Shown here one piece after another: positions 16,099 through 25,556 of a stretch of DNA of 64,000 nt (positions are counted from its first letter, which is position 1; every line of letters starts with the position of its first letter). The DNA is from Bacteroidota bacterium (GTDB taxonomy: Bacteria; Bacteroidota; Bacteroidia; UKL13-3). Below the pieces are notes generated by a model that saw nothing but the letters and a program-made list of their open reading frames with translations, did no database searches and was not told the DNA's origin. Made by a program: the position numbers and the translations under genes. The stretch lies in contig CANJUD010000005.1 in NCBI GenBank assembly GCA_947477885.1, forward strand, positions 62,001-126,000, given 5' to 3'.

Positions 16099-18024
16099 TT
16101 ATATTCTTTTAATTTTCAATTTCTGATTTATTATAGCCTGCTTTTTATCTTGAGCATTCGTATTAGTTATTGGAGGTTTGGGTGTATCTTTTGGTAAGGT
16201 GTTTTGTATCAAATTCCCTTTCTCCATTCGTTCTTTTAGTGCTTGCCTTTTTAAGGTATCTGTTAAATATTGTTCCATCATCAAGCTGGCGATTGGTGCG
16301 GCCCACTCAGCTCCAAAACCTGCATTTTCTACTACTACCGCTATCGCAATTTTCGGATCATCTTTGGGTGCAAAACATATAAAAACACTGTGGTCTTTTC
16401 CGTGCGGATTTTGTGCAGTTCCTGTTTTTCCGCATATGTCAATTCCTGGAATTTGTGCAATAATTCCTGTCCCACCTTTCACCACATCGGCCATACCCTC
16501 TATCACCACATCATAATATTCTCTATTAACACTTGTATAGTTTTTCTTGGTGAATTGTTCCAGTGGTTTTCCCTCTTTTCCAAAATGCTTTGCAATATGC
16601 GGATCTATATAATAACCTCTGTTAGCCAATATGGCTGTAACGTTTGCCATTTGCAAAGGTGTAATACCCAACTCGCCCTGACCAATTGCCAATGATATAA
16701 TAGTGCTTGCTTTCCAATGGTGTTTGCCGTAAGTTTTATCATACATTTCTTGTTTGGGTACCAAACCTGCACTTACCTGCGGCAACTCAATACCCAACCT
16801 AATTCCCAATCCAAAACTATTGATATGTTTTCTCCAAGCTTTAAAAGCTTCATCCACATAATTATATTTATTATTATCGATTACTGTTTTAAAAACATGA
16901 CAATAATACGAGTTACAAGAAATTTGTATAGCACCTCGCAAGTCAAGCGGGCCGCCGTGTGCATGGCATCCTACACGGTTGCTTCCATTATTATATCCGC
17001 CTGCACAACCGTAAGTAGTTTGTGGGGTGAGCACACCTTCTTGCTGCCCAATTAAACTCATCACAATTTTAAATATAGAACCCGGAGGATACGGTGCTTG
17101 TATAGGTCGGTTGAATAAAGGTTTGGACGGGTCTTGTAATAGTTTCATATAGTTATTGCCACGCTCACGGCCAATAAATAAATTGGGGTCGTAGCCCGGG
17201 CTGCTTACCATACTGAGCACTTCACCGGTTCGTGGTTCTATAGCAACAATACTTCCCACTTTGTTTTGCATCAAACTTTCGCCCAGCAATTGTAGTTTCG
17301 CATCTAAAGTTGTATATAAGTCTTCGCCTGTTACCGGAAGTGTATCATACTCCCCGTTTTTATAACTTCCCTGTTCGCGGTTTAGTGCATCAACCAATAC
17401 ATAACGCACACCTTTTTTGCCACGAAGTTTTTCTTCATAAGCACGCTCAATGCCACTGATACCAATGAAATCGCCCTGTCTATAATATCCATTTGAGTGC
17501 ACAATATCGCTATCCGTTACCTCGCCTATATAACCGAGTACATGTGCAGCAGATTTATTTCTATAGTTTCTATCAGTACGTTTCTCAATAAAAAATCCGG
17601 GGAAATCATATAGTTTTTCTTGGAAGGCCGCAAAGGTTTCGGGCGTAATCTGTTTTTCAAAAACCTGACTTCGCTGCATACTAAACCCTTTCGACTTTCG
17701 CATTTTATCATAACGGTACAAAAATCCCTGCTTGTCAATACTCAACAATCTGCAGAATTCCAGGGTATCAATTCCCGCACATTTTCCGGGTATCACCATC
17801 AAATCATATATCGCATTATTGAACACCATCAGCTCCCCTTTACGATCACGTATAAGCCCGCGTGACGGGTATTGTGTAACATTGTGCAGCGTATTATTCT
17901 TTGCAAATTCCTTATATTCATCAGCCACAACTTGCAGATAAAACAAGCGTAACAAATATATAAATCCCACTACCGTAAAGATAATAAAGAAAGTGATTTG
18001 CTTGTTACTGTTTTGGGTGGACAT
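16099..18024 (-). CDS. mrdA: Penicillin-binding protein 2 (elongation transpeptidase)
   Basis: This class B PBP cross-links peptidoglycan during elongation, in complex with RodA. From the chosen start it has 641 residues. There is one N-terminal membrane anchor (about 9-30), a dimerisation/pedestal domain with LIRDRKGE near residue 60, and a transpeptidase domain with SIFK (Ser316), SCN (about 379) and KTGT. A tail rich in Lys/Thr/Pro follows. The longer frame starting at 18057 is not used: a -7 box (18043-18050) lies between the two ATGs, and the family begins near MSTQNSNKQITFF. Organisation mrdA-rodA is the usual elongasome pair. Confidence 0.95.
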   Translation of the reverse strand: MSTQNSNKQITFFIIFTVVGFIYLLRLFYLQVVADEYKEFAKNNTLHNVTQYPSRGLIRDRKGELMVFNNAIYDLMVIPGKCAGIDTLEFCRLLSIDKQGFLYRYDKMRKSKGFSMQRSQVFEKQITPETFAAFQEKLYDFPGFFIEKRTDRNYRNKSAAHVLGYIGEVTDSDIVHSNGYYRQGDFIGISGIERAYEEKLRGKKGVRYVLVDALNREQGSYKNGEYDTLPVTGEDLYTTLDAKLQLLGESLMQNKVGSIVAIEPRTGEVLSMVSSPGYDPNLFIGRERGNNYMKLLQDPSKPLFNRPIQAPYPPGSIFKIVMSLIGQQEGVLTPQTTYGCAGGYNNGSNRVGCHAHGGPLDLRGAIQISCNSYYCHVFKTVIDNNKYNYVDEAFKAWRKHINSFGLGIRLGIELPQVSAGLVPKQEMYDKTYGKHHWKASTIISLAIGQGELGITPLQMANVTAILANRGYYIDPHIAKHFGKEGKPLEQFTKKNYTSVNREYYDVVIEGMADVVKGGTGIIAQIPGIDICGKTGTAQNPHGKDHSVFICFAPKDDPKIAIAVVVENAGFGAEWAAPIASLMMEQYLTDTLKRQALKERMEKGNLIQNTLPKDTPKPPITNTNAQDKKQAIINQKLKIKRI

Positions 18025-18042
18025 GGAATATGGGCGGGTGTG

Positions 18043-18050
18043 CAAAGTTA
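18043..18050 (-). promoter_or_regulatory. -7 promoter box of mrdA
   Basis: The minus strand reads TAACTTTG, fitting TAnnTTTG, 18 bases before the ATG at 18024 and downstream of the alternative ATG at 18057. It therefore decides the start. Confidence 0.55.
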
Positions 18051-18129
18051 GTTGCATATATAGGTTTGTTTGCTGCTTACGAAACCCAAATATCCACAGA
18101 TACGTGTTGATTGTCTTAAAGAGCTATCA

Positions 18130-18370
18130 AGAGTGTATCAAGTGGCTAGTTCCGAATGGTCGGAGCAAGTAGTTGGGTCTGTTTGCAAGTTTGCATGCCG
18201 TAAATCAACGAAGCCCTCGCAAGACTCTCTCTTGTGAGCACATGCCTCAAGTCTCCAGACTTGCGGCCAGACTAAACTACAAACTTTTTATTGCAACAAT
18301 TCCTTTCCGCTCCGTCAGTCTGGCGACTGACTATATGGTACTCACAAGTTACGCTTCGCTAAACTTGCCA
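18130..18370. repeat. Non-coding stretch with several small hairpins, possibly inserted
   Basis: About 240 bases upstream of a gene remnant contain CAAGTCTCCAGACTTG (perfect arms of 7), GTCAGTCTGGCGACTGAC (arms of 6) and GCAAGTTT paired at distance with AAACTTGC (about 18186-18193 and 18361-18368). No coding sense is apparent. The distant GCAAGTTT/AAACTTGC pair bounds the region like the ends of a small non-autonomous element, but no target duplication was identified. Confidence 0.35.
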
Positions 18371-18372
18371 GG

Positions 18373-18782
18373 GCTGAATTTTATAAATCTACAGCCCAGA
18401 ATCCAACAAATATATGTTATACTACCGCAGGTATACATAACGTTACTATGACAGCAAAGGTGGTAGTGATACCAAAACAAATTACTTTATTAAAGTATAT
18501 GATTGTACCAATGTTTCTGAAATTGAAAACACAGCAGACATATCAATTTTCCCCAATCCTACTAGTGAAAGTTTTACATTAAATATTAATGATAAAAATG
18601 AAGAGGCGTATTCAATTGTAATATATAATTTGTTAGGTGAGAAAATATGGGAGCAAAAGAATTTCAAACCGTCAATAAAATCTATCAATATAGATTTGGA
18701 GAAATATTCAAATGGGGTTTATTTGGCACATATATCTTCTGCGAAAAGTACGAGGATAAAAAAGATAATTTTGACTAAATAA
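18373..18782 (+). pseudogene. 3' remnant of a PKD-domain protein with T9SS tail
   Basis: There is no start codon and the frame changes once. The first frame reads NPTNICYTTAGIHNVTM, the end of a PKD domain. After a frameshift near 18445-18455 the second frame continues YDSKGGSDTKTNYFIKVYDC. It then gives a T9SS sorting domain (ISIFPNPTSESF, YNLLGEKIW, YSNGVYLAHISS) and a stop at 18780-18782. The N-terminal body is missing and the upstream DNA is hairpin-rich and non-coding. It is the tail of a once larger secreted surface protein. Confidence 0.75.
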
Positions 18783-19130
18783 TATATAGATATTATTAGT
18801 AGTTGGAGTTTATGTGCTCAGCGGTATCGCGTCAGCCGCATGAGGGATAGAAGCGGAAAGCCCGGATTGGAGGCTTCCGGAATGAGGACTTGCAGCGGAT
18901 TAGCCCGACCCCCGCTTCGGGGGGCATGCCCAAAGTATTATAAATCCATAGAATTCTACAAGCCCGCTTGGTCGGTGAAAACACCTACCAAAGGCAGAAC
19001 GCTTCGTTTCAATGGTTCCGATAAATATCGGGAGCCACGTCGTCCCGAATGCATTCGGGATCCTCACAATAACGGCATTAAATGCTGCGTCAGCCACTGA
19101 CTACTAACTACTGACCACTGTCTACTAATA
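18783..19130. repeat. Mosaic repeat region before topoisomerase gene
   Basis: Two copies of GCGTCAGC (18829-18836 and 19087-19094), in the same orientation, bound about 250 bases of GC-richer hairpin DNA. That interval includes CCCCCGCTTCGGGGG near 18911-18925, CCGATAAATATCGG and CCCGAATGCATTCGGG. The second core is followed by heptamers of the ACTGACT/ACTAACT type (19095-19130). An open frame at 18840-19100 runs through it but is not credible as a gene. Confidence 0.6.
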
Positions 19131-19181
19131 ATCCACACCCCATTGTGAATTCTTAACCGATAAACAAACGCGTGCATGCTT

Positions 19182-19189
19182 TACATTTG
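19182..19189 (+). promoter_or_regulatory. -7 promoter box of parC
   Basis: TACATTTG matches TAnnTTTG and ends 9 bases before the ATG at 19199. That leaves a very short leader or a leaderless transcript. Confidence 0.5.
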
Positions 19190-19198
19190 CGGCGTTAA

Positions 19199-21871
19199 AT
19201 GATAGAGGCAGACAACAAACATAACGACCACGAAGATGTTACGCATATAATCCCGATTACGGGACTCTACGAGAATTGGTTCTTGGACTATGCCTCGTAT
19301 GTGATTCTCGAACGTGCCGTGCCACATATTAATGACGGGCTCAAGCCGGTGCAACGCCGCATACTGCACGCCATGAAGGAAATGGACGATGGGCGTTTCA
19401 ACAAGGTTGCAAATATTATTGGGCAGAGCATGCAGTATCATCCGCACGGTGATGCCAGTATTGGCGAGGCCATTGTGAATCTTGGTCAAAAAGATTTATT
19501 GATTGAAACCCAGGGTAACTGGGGCGACGTGAACACTGGCGACTCAGCCGCTGCCGCACGTTATATAGAAGCACGCTTGAGTAAGTTTGCTTTGGAGGTG
19601 GCCTTCAATCCACAAACTACGAAGTGGCAAGCGAGTTACGACGGTCGTAAAAAAGAACCGATCACATTGCCGATGAAATTCCCGCTGCTATTGGCACAGG
19701 GAGTTGAAGGTATTGCAGTAGGATTGAGCACCAAAGTATTGCCCCACAATTTCTGTGAACTGCTGAAAGGCTGCATCGATATTGTGAAAAACAAACGTGT
19801 ACAATTATATCCCGATTTTAATACCGGTGGGTTGATTGATGTAACCAATTATAATGATGGCAAACGTGGAGGCAAAGTTCGCGTTCGTGCCAAGATAGAA
19901 GAGCTGGACCAAAAGACTTTGGTGATTCGTGAAATTCCTTATGGAACAAACACCACCTCCGTAATCGACAGCATTGTAAAAGCCAACGACAATGGCAAAA
20001 TTAAAATAAAAAAAGTAACCGACAATACGGCTCAAAATGTAGAGATTGTTATACATCTTGCTCCCGGTGTTTCGCCAGATATTACCGTTGATGCACTATA
20101 TGCTTTTACTGATTGTGAGGTTTCGATATCGCCAAACTGTTGTGTGATTGTGGATGAGAAACCACACTTTTTAACGGTTACTGATTTATTAGAACATAGT
20201 GCAAAACATACACAAGATTTATTAAAACGTGAGCTCGATATTAAGTTGGGTGAGTTGCAAGATGATTGGCATTACTCATCGCTTGAGAAAGTATTTATTG
20301 AGAAACGTATATATAGAGATATAGAAGAATGTAAAACTTGGGAAGCTGTGTTAGCCGCCATTGACAAGGGATTGAAGCCATACAAGAAATTATTCAAACG
20401 CGAAATTACACAAGAAGATATTGTAGGGTTGACAGAAATAAAAATCAAACGTATATCGAAATTCGATGGCTTTAAAGCTAACGAACATATAAAAGCGGTT
20501 GAGGAACAAATGAAGCAGGTAAAAACCGATATTGCCAATATCAAAGATTTCACTATTCGTTATTATGAAAACTTATTAAAGAAATATGGCAAAGGCAAAG
20601 AGCGTAAGACCGAGCTTCGCACTTTCGATATTATAAAAGCACAAGTGGTTGCTATTGCCAATCAAAAACTATATGTGAATCGTGAAGAAGGTTTTGTAGG
20701 AACATCTTTAAAGAAAGATGAGTTCTTATGCGACTGCTCGGAGTATGATGATATCATAGTTTTCCGCAAGGATGGAAAAATGGTAGTAAGCAAAGTGGCT
20801 GAGAAAACTTTTGTAGGTAAGGATATTATACATGTAGATATATTCCGCAAAAACAATGAGCGTATGGTATATAATTTAATATATCAAGATGGCCAAAGCA
20901 ATGTAGCGATGGTGAAACGCTTTAATGTAGCGGGCATAACGCGTGACAAGGAATACGACCTCACCAAAGGAACCAAAGGAAGCAAAGTATTATACTTTAG
21001 TGCCAATGCAAATGCTGAGGCAGAAATTGTAACTGTCTTCCTCCATGCAAATAGCAAAGCCCGCCAAAAAGTATTCGATTATGATTTTGGATTATTACAT
21101 GTAAAAGGCAGAAATGCATTGGGAAATACACTAAGCAAACACTTGGTGAAAGCAGTGAAGTTTAAAGAAAAAGGTGCATCATCTATTGGCGGTGTTGATA
21201 TATGGTATGATATAAATATTGGCAAACTTAATACCGATGACCGTGGTAGGTTCTTAGGTAATTTTGATACCAAAGATCACATATTGGTATTATATAAAGA
21301 TGGTTCGTATGAGCTTACCAATTTTGAATTAACAAACAGGTACGAACCCAAAGATATTATTATATTAGAAAAATTTGATCCCGATAAAGCGGTTTCTGCA
21401 ATACATTATGATGGTAGTTCAGGAAATTATTATGTGAAACGTTTCATGTTGGAAACACTTTCGCAAAATAAAAAGTTCTATTATATATCAGAAGAATCGG
21501 GTAGTAAATTATTGATGGTAACCACGCTTGAAGAGCCACTGGTAAAGATTACCAAAGGCCGCAAAAAAACAGAGTCTATTGTAGAAACTTTATCACTCAA
21601 CGATTTTATAGATATAAAAGGGTGGCGTGCGATGGGCAACAGAATAGCTGCAGCCAAACAATATTTCGATTGTGAATTATTGGCCCCAAAAGAAAAAGCA
21701 GAGAAAAAAACCAAAGCAAATTCAAGCAAAGAAGTAGTATTTGAAGTTCCTGCCGAAGATGTATATATGAAAATGCCGAAGTTAAAAGAGTTTAAAGAAT
21801 TTGCCCCCAAGAAGGATGACAAGAATAAAAAAGGAGGCAAGGGTGGTGGCGAGCAGAAGAGCTTGTTTTAA
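19199..21871 (+). CDS. parC: DNA topoisomerase IV subunit A
   Basis: This type IIA topoisomerase subunit breaks and rejoins DNA to decatenate chromosomes, with ParE as ATPase partner (not in this window). The 890-residue chain has the breakage-reunion domain: GLKPVQRRILHAM, HPHGDASIGEAIV and AAAARYIEARL with the DNA-linked Tyr122. A coiled-coil tower and a C-terminal beta-pinwheel region (about 490-810) follow, then a Lys-rich tail ending KKGGKGGGEQKSLF. The gyrase-specific GyrA box (QRRGGKG) is not seen in the C-terminal domain, which favours ParC over GyrA. The ATG follows a -7 box closely. It is monocistronic. Confidence 0.9.
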   Translation: MIEADNKHNDHEDVTHIIPITGLYENWFLDYASYVILERAVPHINDGLKPVQRRILHAMKEMDDGRFNKVANIIGQSMQYHPHGDASIGEAIVNLGQKDLLIETQGNWGDVNTGDSAAAARYIEARLSKFALEVAFNPQTTKWQASYDGRKKEPITLPMKFPLLLAQGVEGIAVGLSTKVLPHNFCELLKGCIDIVKNKRVQLYPDFNTGGLIDVTNYNDGKRGGKVRVRAKIEELDQKTLVIREIPYGTNTTSVIDSIVKANDNGKIKIKKVTDNTAQNVEIVIHLAPGVSPDITVDALYAFTDCEVSISPNCCVIVDEKPHFLTVTDLLEHSAKHTQDLLKRELDIKLGELQDDWHYSSLEKVFIEKRIYRDIEECKTWEAVLAAIDKGLKPYKKLFKREITQEDIVGLTEIKIKRISKFDGFKANEHIKAVEEQMKQVKTDIANIKDFTIRYYENLLKKYGKGKERKTELRTFDIIKAQVVAIANQKLYVNREEGFVGTSLKKDEFLCDCSEYDDIIVFRKDGKMVVSKVAEKTFVGKDIIHVDIFRKNNERMVYNLIYQDGQSNVAMVKRFNVAGITRDKEYDLTKGTKGSKVLYFSANANAEAEIVTVFLHANSKARQKVFDYDFGLLHVKGRNALGNTLSKHLVKAVKFKEKGASSIGGVDIWYDINIGKLNTDDRGRFLGNFDTKDHILVLYKDGSYELTNFELTNRYEPKDIIILEKFDPDKAVSAIHYDGSSGNYYVKRFMLETLSQNKKFYYISEESGSKLLMVTTLEEPLVKITKGRKKTESIVETLSLNDFIDIKGWRAMGNRIAAAKQYFDCELLAPKEKAEKKTKANSSKEVVFEVPAEDVYMKMPKLKEFKEFAPKKDDKNKKGGKGGGEQKSLF

Positions 21872-21888
21872 TATACTGCCTATTGTGG

Positions 21889-21979
21889 TGGTGTGGTGAG
21901 CGGTCCCGAATAAGATTCGGGAGAACCATAACCAACCACAACCATGTCGTAATTCGTAATTTGACATTCGTAATTCCTA
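21889..21979. repeat. Hairpin plus TCGTAAT heptamer array
   Basis: TCCCGAATAAGATTCGGGA (about 21904-21922) is a hairpin flanked by GGTTGTG/ACCACAACC-like pairing. It is followed by TCGTAAT, TCGTAAT, TTGACAT, TCGTAAT (21947-21974). It occupies the gap between convergent parC and the deacetylase-like gene. Confidence 0.6.
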
Positions 21980-23269
21980 TATATATGCATCCCAACCATC
22001 CCATTCCCCCCATCCCGAAAGAGATTCGTTGTGAGCTATAGTAGCATAGGTTCCAACGTATTTCTTAATCTCATTTTGCAAATCATTTAATATAATAGTT
22101 GCTTGTTCTATATTTAAGTTCATATAGTTTTTCAGCGTAACATCCATTGCAACAAAAGGAGTAATTTGTAATATAGTTTCTGTTTCGTTTTCTATATCAT
22201 ACCAATTAAATGTATGTGCAGTGCCAGCTCTAAAACCTATTATATCATGCCAGCCCATTGTATAATCATCGGTGATGCCTGCTTGTATTAATTGCTGATA
22301 AGTTTGTGGTAATTTCATTCTCAGGAAATGTTGGCGTGAGGCTGTAACAGGCTTTCCCAGTATGGTTTCTAACCTTTGTTTTTCTGTTTTTATTTGTTCA
22401 GGATTGTTATATGAATTGTATGATGGATGAATTCCGACTTCTGCATATTCAGAAACTTTTTGTATAATACTTTTTTGTTCGGGATGCGTATAAGATAGAT
22501 TGTTATCATATTTTGATTTGTCTCCCAATAACCAAAAAACTTTGAGTTCTGTATTTTGTTTTTTATAATAATCTACAATCTTCGACAAGTTATCGTGTGG
22601 GTCTACATCCTTTCCCATCAGTACATTCAAGCGTTTGGATACATTTTTAAAATTCCCTTTTAAAATATCTTTTATCAAACCGCCACATGACTTTACCAAT
22701 CCTTTTTCTTTATATAAATACAATCGGTCAATATCAATCGTTGCTAATGTATTATATTTAATTGTGCCATCCTGAGCGCAGTCGAAGGATTCTTTTAGTT
22801 TATTATATACTATTTGTCGCCATATATCTACCAGGGGTTTGGTGTGTATATTATTTTTATACATTGTGCTATTTTTTCCGCAAAATCGTCCATGTTCATC
22901 TGGTGTATAATTGCCGTATTCTTCATATCTACTGACGATATAAAACACTGCTGAAAAAATATCGAAACCTATTATATTGTTTTGAAAGAAATTGTCCGAT
23001 TTGTCTAAAAATAATCTAGAGAAATCCTTCGACGTGTCAAAGGACGGCGAAAGGTTTTTTATCCCCGTTTCATATAATAATCCGTCGGGTAAAATATGCA
23101 AGCTATTGTCATCATGTTCTGCACCGTAGTTTATTTTTGGCCCGTCATGATTTTCAAAATCTGTTTTGTTTTCAGTGATTTTAAAATTCCTTTTACCAAA
23201 TATCACACACGCTGTATAATCAAGTCTGTTAGACATTTGGGGGCTATATATCAAAATTGTTTGGCTCAA
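21977..23269 (-). CDS. Polysaccharide-deacetylase-like protein (DUF7033-type N-terminus)
   Basis: This 430-residue protein is probably cytoplasmic, with no signal peptide. The N-terminal part (about 1-180) begins ILIYSPQMSNRLDY and contains IGFDIFSAVFYIVSRYEEY, as in proteins annotated as DUF7033-containing. The C-terminal part carries a NodB-like fold: ATIDIDRLYLYKE, VGIHPSYNSYN (the HxxS-type metal site), and ASRQHFLRMKLP. Such proteins are linked to surface polysaccharide loci. The start is a TTG, because homologues begin just before the ILIYSP strand. Two short palindromic repeats lie in frame within the gene, near 22767-22792 and 23027-23048, encoding SFDCAQDG and SFDTSKD. It is divergent from gmd. 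Confidence 0.7.
   Translation of the reverse strand: MSQTILIYSPQMSNRLDYTACVIFGKRNFKITENKTDFENHDGPKINYGAEHDDNSLHILPDGLLYETGIKNLSPSFDTSKDFSRLFLDKSDNFFQNNIIGFDIFSAVFYIVSRYEEYGNYTPDEHGRFCGKNSTMYKNNIHTKPLVDIWRQIVYNKLKESFDCAQDGTIKYNTLATIDIDRLYLYKEKGLVKSCGGLIKDILKGNFKNVSKRLNVLMGKDVDPHDNLSKIVDYYKKQNTELKVFWLLGDKSKYDNNLSYTHPEQKSIIQKVSEYAEVGIHPSYNSYNNPEQIKTEKQRLETILGKPVTASRQHFLRMKLPQTYQQLIQAGITDDYTMGWHDIIGFRAGTAHTFNWYDIENETETILQITPFVAMDVTLKNYMNLNIEQATIILNDLQNEIKKYVGTYATIAHNESLSGWGEWDGWDAYI
22767..22792. repeat. In-frame CTTCGACTGCGCTCAGG repeat inside the deacetylase-like gene
   Basis: The minus strand reads CCTTCGACTGCGCTCAGGAT and is translated as part of SFDCAQDG. The same kind of sequence occurs outside genes near 6.86, 12.49 and 43.31 kb, so it is a dispersed element tolerated inside a coding region. 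Confidence 0.6.
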
Positions 23270-23295
23270 AAAATGGCGACTTGGGTTAAATGTAT

Positions 23296-23303
23296 TATTT
23301 TTG
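23296..23303 (+). promoter_or_regulatory. -7 promoter box of gmd
   Basis: TATTTTTG fits TAnnTTTG, 40 bases before the ATG of gmd, in the short divergent gap with the deacetylase-like gene. Confidence 0.4.
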
Positions 23304-23343
23304 CAAACATAACCCTCAAAACTACAATCAGAAAAAGTAATAC

Positions 23344-24477
23344 ATGAAAACTGCCCTCATTACAGGAATTACAGGACAAGACGGAGCGTACCTTGCTGAG
23401 TTTTTATTGAACAAAGGCTATATGGTGCACGGTATTAAACGCCGCAGCTCCCTATTTAACACCGATAGGATAGACCATTTATATCAGGACCAGCACGAAG
23501 GCAACCTCCGCCTAAAACTTCACTATGGCGATCTCACCGATTCGACAAACCTAACTCGTATCGTACAAGAAACACAGCCTGATGAAATATATAACTTGGC
23601 TGCACAAAGCCATGTGAAAGTGAGTTTTGAAACCCCTGAGTATACCGCAAACTGCGATGCTATAGGTACACTGCGAATATTGGAAGCAGTGCGTATTTGC
23701 GGCCTCACCGAAAAAACTAGAATCTATCAAGCATCAACTTCAGAACTATATGGATTGGTTCAAGAAGTACCTCAAAGTGAGAAAACGCCATTCTACCCTC
23801 GCTCGCCCTATGGAGTTGCAAAACTTTATGGATACTGGATTACCGTAAATTATCGTGAAGCATATAATATGTATGCTTGCAATGGAATACTATTCAACCA
23901 CGAAAGTCCGATACGAGGCGAAACATTTGTTACTCGCAAAATTACAAGAGCAGTTGCACGAATTGCTATGGGTTTGCATGATAAATTGTGGTTAGGTAAC
24001 TTAGGTGCCAAACGCGATTGGGGTCATGCGAAAGACTATGTGGAAGCAATGTACCTCATGTTGCAACAACCGGTTGCCGAAGATTTTGTAATAGCTACGG
24101 GGCAAACCACACCCGTTCGCGATTTTGTGAAAATGGCATTTGCTGAAGTTGGCGTGCAAATAGTTTTTAAAGGAGATGGTATCAATGAAGTTGGTTTTGT
24201 GGCTAGTATTGACAGTGCCAAGGCTGCTGAGATGAATATAGATTTGCAAGTGAAACCAGGAGAAGAACTAGTAGCTGTTGACGCTGCATATTTTAGACCC
24301 ACAGAAGTAGATTTACTGATTGGCGATGCTACCAAAGCCTATGAAAAATTGGGCTGGAAACCTAAACATACCTTGCCAATGCTGGTGGCCGATATGGTGC
24401 AAAGCGATGTGAAGCTGATGCAGAAAGAAAAATTTCTGAAAGACAATGGATTTAAAACATTGAACTATTTTGAATAA
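23344..24477 (+). CDS. gmd: GDP-mannose 4,6-dehydratase
   Basis: Gmd converts GDP-D-mannose to GDP-4-keto-6-deoxymannose, the precursor of GDP-fucose and related deoxysugars for surface glycans. The 377-residue protein is an extended short-chain dehydrogenase. It has the NADP-binding [14 protein letters not shown] at residues 7-20, the catalytic STSELYG segment and [15 protein letters not shown] with the YxxxK pair. It also has the Gmd-specific [16 protein letters not shown]. Length and motifs are normal. No GDP-fucose synthase follows, so the next step is encoded elsewhere. The divergent deacetylase-like gene fits a polysaccharide context. Confidence 0.97.
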   Translation: MKTALITGITGQDGAYLAEFLLNKGYMVHGIKRRSSLFNTDRIDHLYQDQHEGNLRLKLHYGDLTDSTNLTRIVQETQPDEIYNLAAQSHVKVSFETPEYTANCDAIGTLRILEAVRICGLTEKTRIYQASTSELYGLVQEVPQSEKTPFYPRSPYGVAKLYGYWITVNYREAYNMYACNGILFNHESPIRGETFVTRKITRAVARIAMGLHDKLWLGNLGAKRDWGHAKDYVEAMYLMLQQPVAEDFVIATGQTTPVRDFVKMAFAEVGVQIVFKGDGINEVGFVASIDSAKAAEMNIDLQVKPGEELVAVDAAYFRPTEVDLLIGDATKAYEKLGWKPKHTLPMLVADMVQSDVKLMQKEKFLKDNGFKTLNYFE

Positions 24478-24500
24478 AATCTTTAATTAGCATTTCAATT

Positions 24501-24794
24501 ATGGAAGAGACGAAAGACCAGCATTTGTGGAAGTTGGCTATGAAGCGGGCTAATTTTAAAAGACATTTATATTCTTATATCATTGTGAATGGATTTTTAT
24601 GGGCTCTTTGGTTTATGAGCAATAAAGAACATACTGGCGACAACACAACTTTCGTTTTCCCTTGGCCTATATGGACCACATTAGGTTGGGGCATCGGGGT
24701 ATTCTTTAATTACAGAGATGCTTATAATGATACTACAAGTGCTTCCGAAAAGGAATACCAGAAATTGGTAGACCAAAAAAAACATAAAAAATAG
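24501..24794 (+). CDS. 2TM domain protein
   Basis: This is a small membrane protein of 97 residues with two hydrophobic helices (about 23-40 and 53-71) joined by a short loop. The motif set KRANFKRHLYSYIIVNG, then WPIWTTLGWGIGVFFNY matches the 2TM domain family (histidine-kinase-associated or stand-alone in Bacteroidota). Its function is unknown. It begins 23 bases after gmd and ends 4 bases before comF-type gene, so the three are likely one transcript. Confidence 0.8.
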   Translation: MEETKDQHLWKLAMKRANFKRHLYSYIIVNGFLWALWFMSNKEHTGDNTTFVFPWPIWTTLGWGIGVFFNYRDAYNDTTSASEKEYQKLVDQKKHKK

Positions 24795-24798
24795 GTTT

Positions 24799-25485
24799 AT
24801 GGGTTTATGGGCAGATACCGCAGGGTTGCTGTTCCCCAATACTTGTGCGGGTTGCGGACAAATATTACTGATGGGCGAGAAAGTTATTTGCTTGGCTTGC
24901 AAGCACAATTTGCCTTATACCAATTTTCATAAAGATGCTGACAATCCTGTAGCCAAAACTTTTAGAGGTAGGGTGAAGGTTGAAGCTGCAACTTCATATT
25001 TATATTTCAGGCAATTGGGAATTACCCAGCGGCTATTGCACGGTCTTAAATATAAGGGCAATAAAGAAGTGGGAGTATGCTTAGGAAATTGGATGGGCAA
25101 AGCCCTTCAAGAATCGGAAATATATAATAGCATAGATATAATAGTGCCAGTGCCATTATATAAAAAAAGAGAAAACAAACGCGGTTATAACCAATGCCAT
25201 ATGCTTGCCCAAGGCCTTTCAGAAGCTACAAATAAAAAAGTGAGTACCACAAATTTGCTGAGAGTGCAGAACAATCAAAGCCAAACAAAATTGGAACGCT
25301 GGACTCGCTGGACTAATGTACAAGAAATATTTAAGGTGGAGCAAGTTCATGAGATAGAAAACAAACATATCTTATTAATTGACGATGTGGTAACAACTGG
25401 GGCAACCCTTGAGGCATGTGCTTCTTTATTAGTCCCATTTTGCAAAGTGAGTATTGCTACATTGGCCATTGCAAGAGATTTTTAA
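24799..25485 (+). CDS. ComF-family phosphoribosyltransferase-like protein
   Basis: This 228-residue protein of the ComF/GntX family carries an N-terminal zinc ribbon (CAGCGQ near 14-19 and CLAC near 32-35). A type I phosphoribosyltransferase domain follows, with the PRPP loop ILLIDDVVTTGATLEAC near 193-209. ComF proteins assist uptake or processing of transforming DNA in competent bacteria, but many family members have no proven role. The conserved KRENKRGYNQCHMLA segment is present. It follows the 2TM gene by 4 bases. Confidence 0.88.
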   Translation: MGLWADTAGLLFPNTCAGCGQILLMGEKVICLACKHNLPYTNFHKDADNPVAKTFRGRVKVEAATSYLYFRQLGITQRLLHGLKYKGNKEVGVCLGNWMGKALQESEIYNSIDIIVPVPLYKKRENKRGYNQCHMLAQGLSEATNKKVSTTNLLRVQNNQSQTKLERWTRWTNVQEIFKVEQVHEIENKHILLIDDVVTTGATLEACASLLVPFCKVSIATLAIARDF

Positions 25486-25541
25486 GGCAGCTCGTAAATG
25501 AATTATTCTATTTTTATGTCTTATATAAAAGATATTTCAGT

Positions 25542-25549
25542 TAAATTTG
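25542..25549 (+). promoter_or_regulatory. -7 promoter box, leaderless start likely
   Basis: TAAATTTG matches TAnnTTTG. The TTG start of the following gene at 25557 lies only 8 bases downstream, about where transcription would begin. Confidence 0.5.
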
Positions 25550-25556
25550 TTGCCCC

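Noticed and set aside
18840-19100. Open reading frame of 86 residues in the mosaic repeat region
   Set aside because: It consists of hairpin repeats with unnatural composition and has a similar-sized shadow on the opposite strand.
19199-21871. DNA gyrase subunit A
   Set aside because: No GyrA box is seen in the C-terminal domain; topoisomerase IV subunit A fits better.
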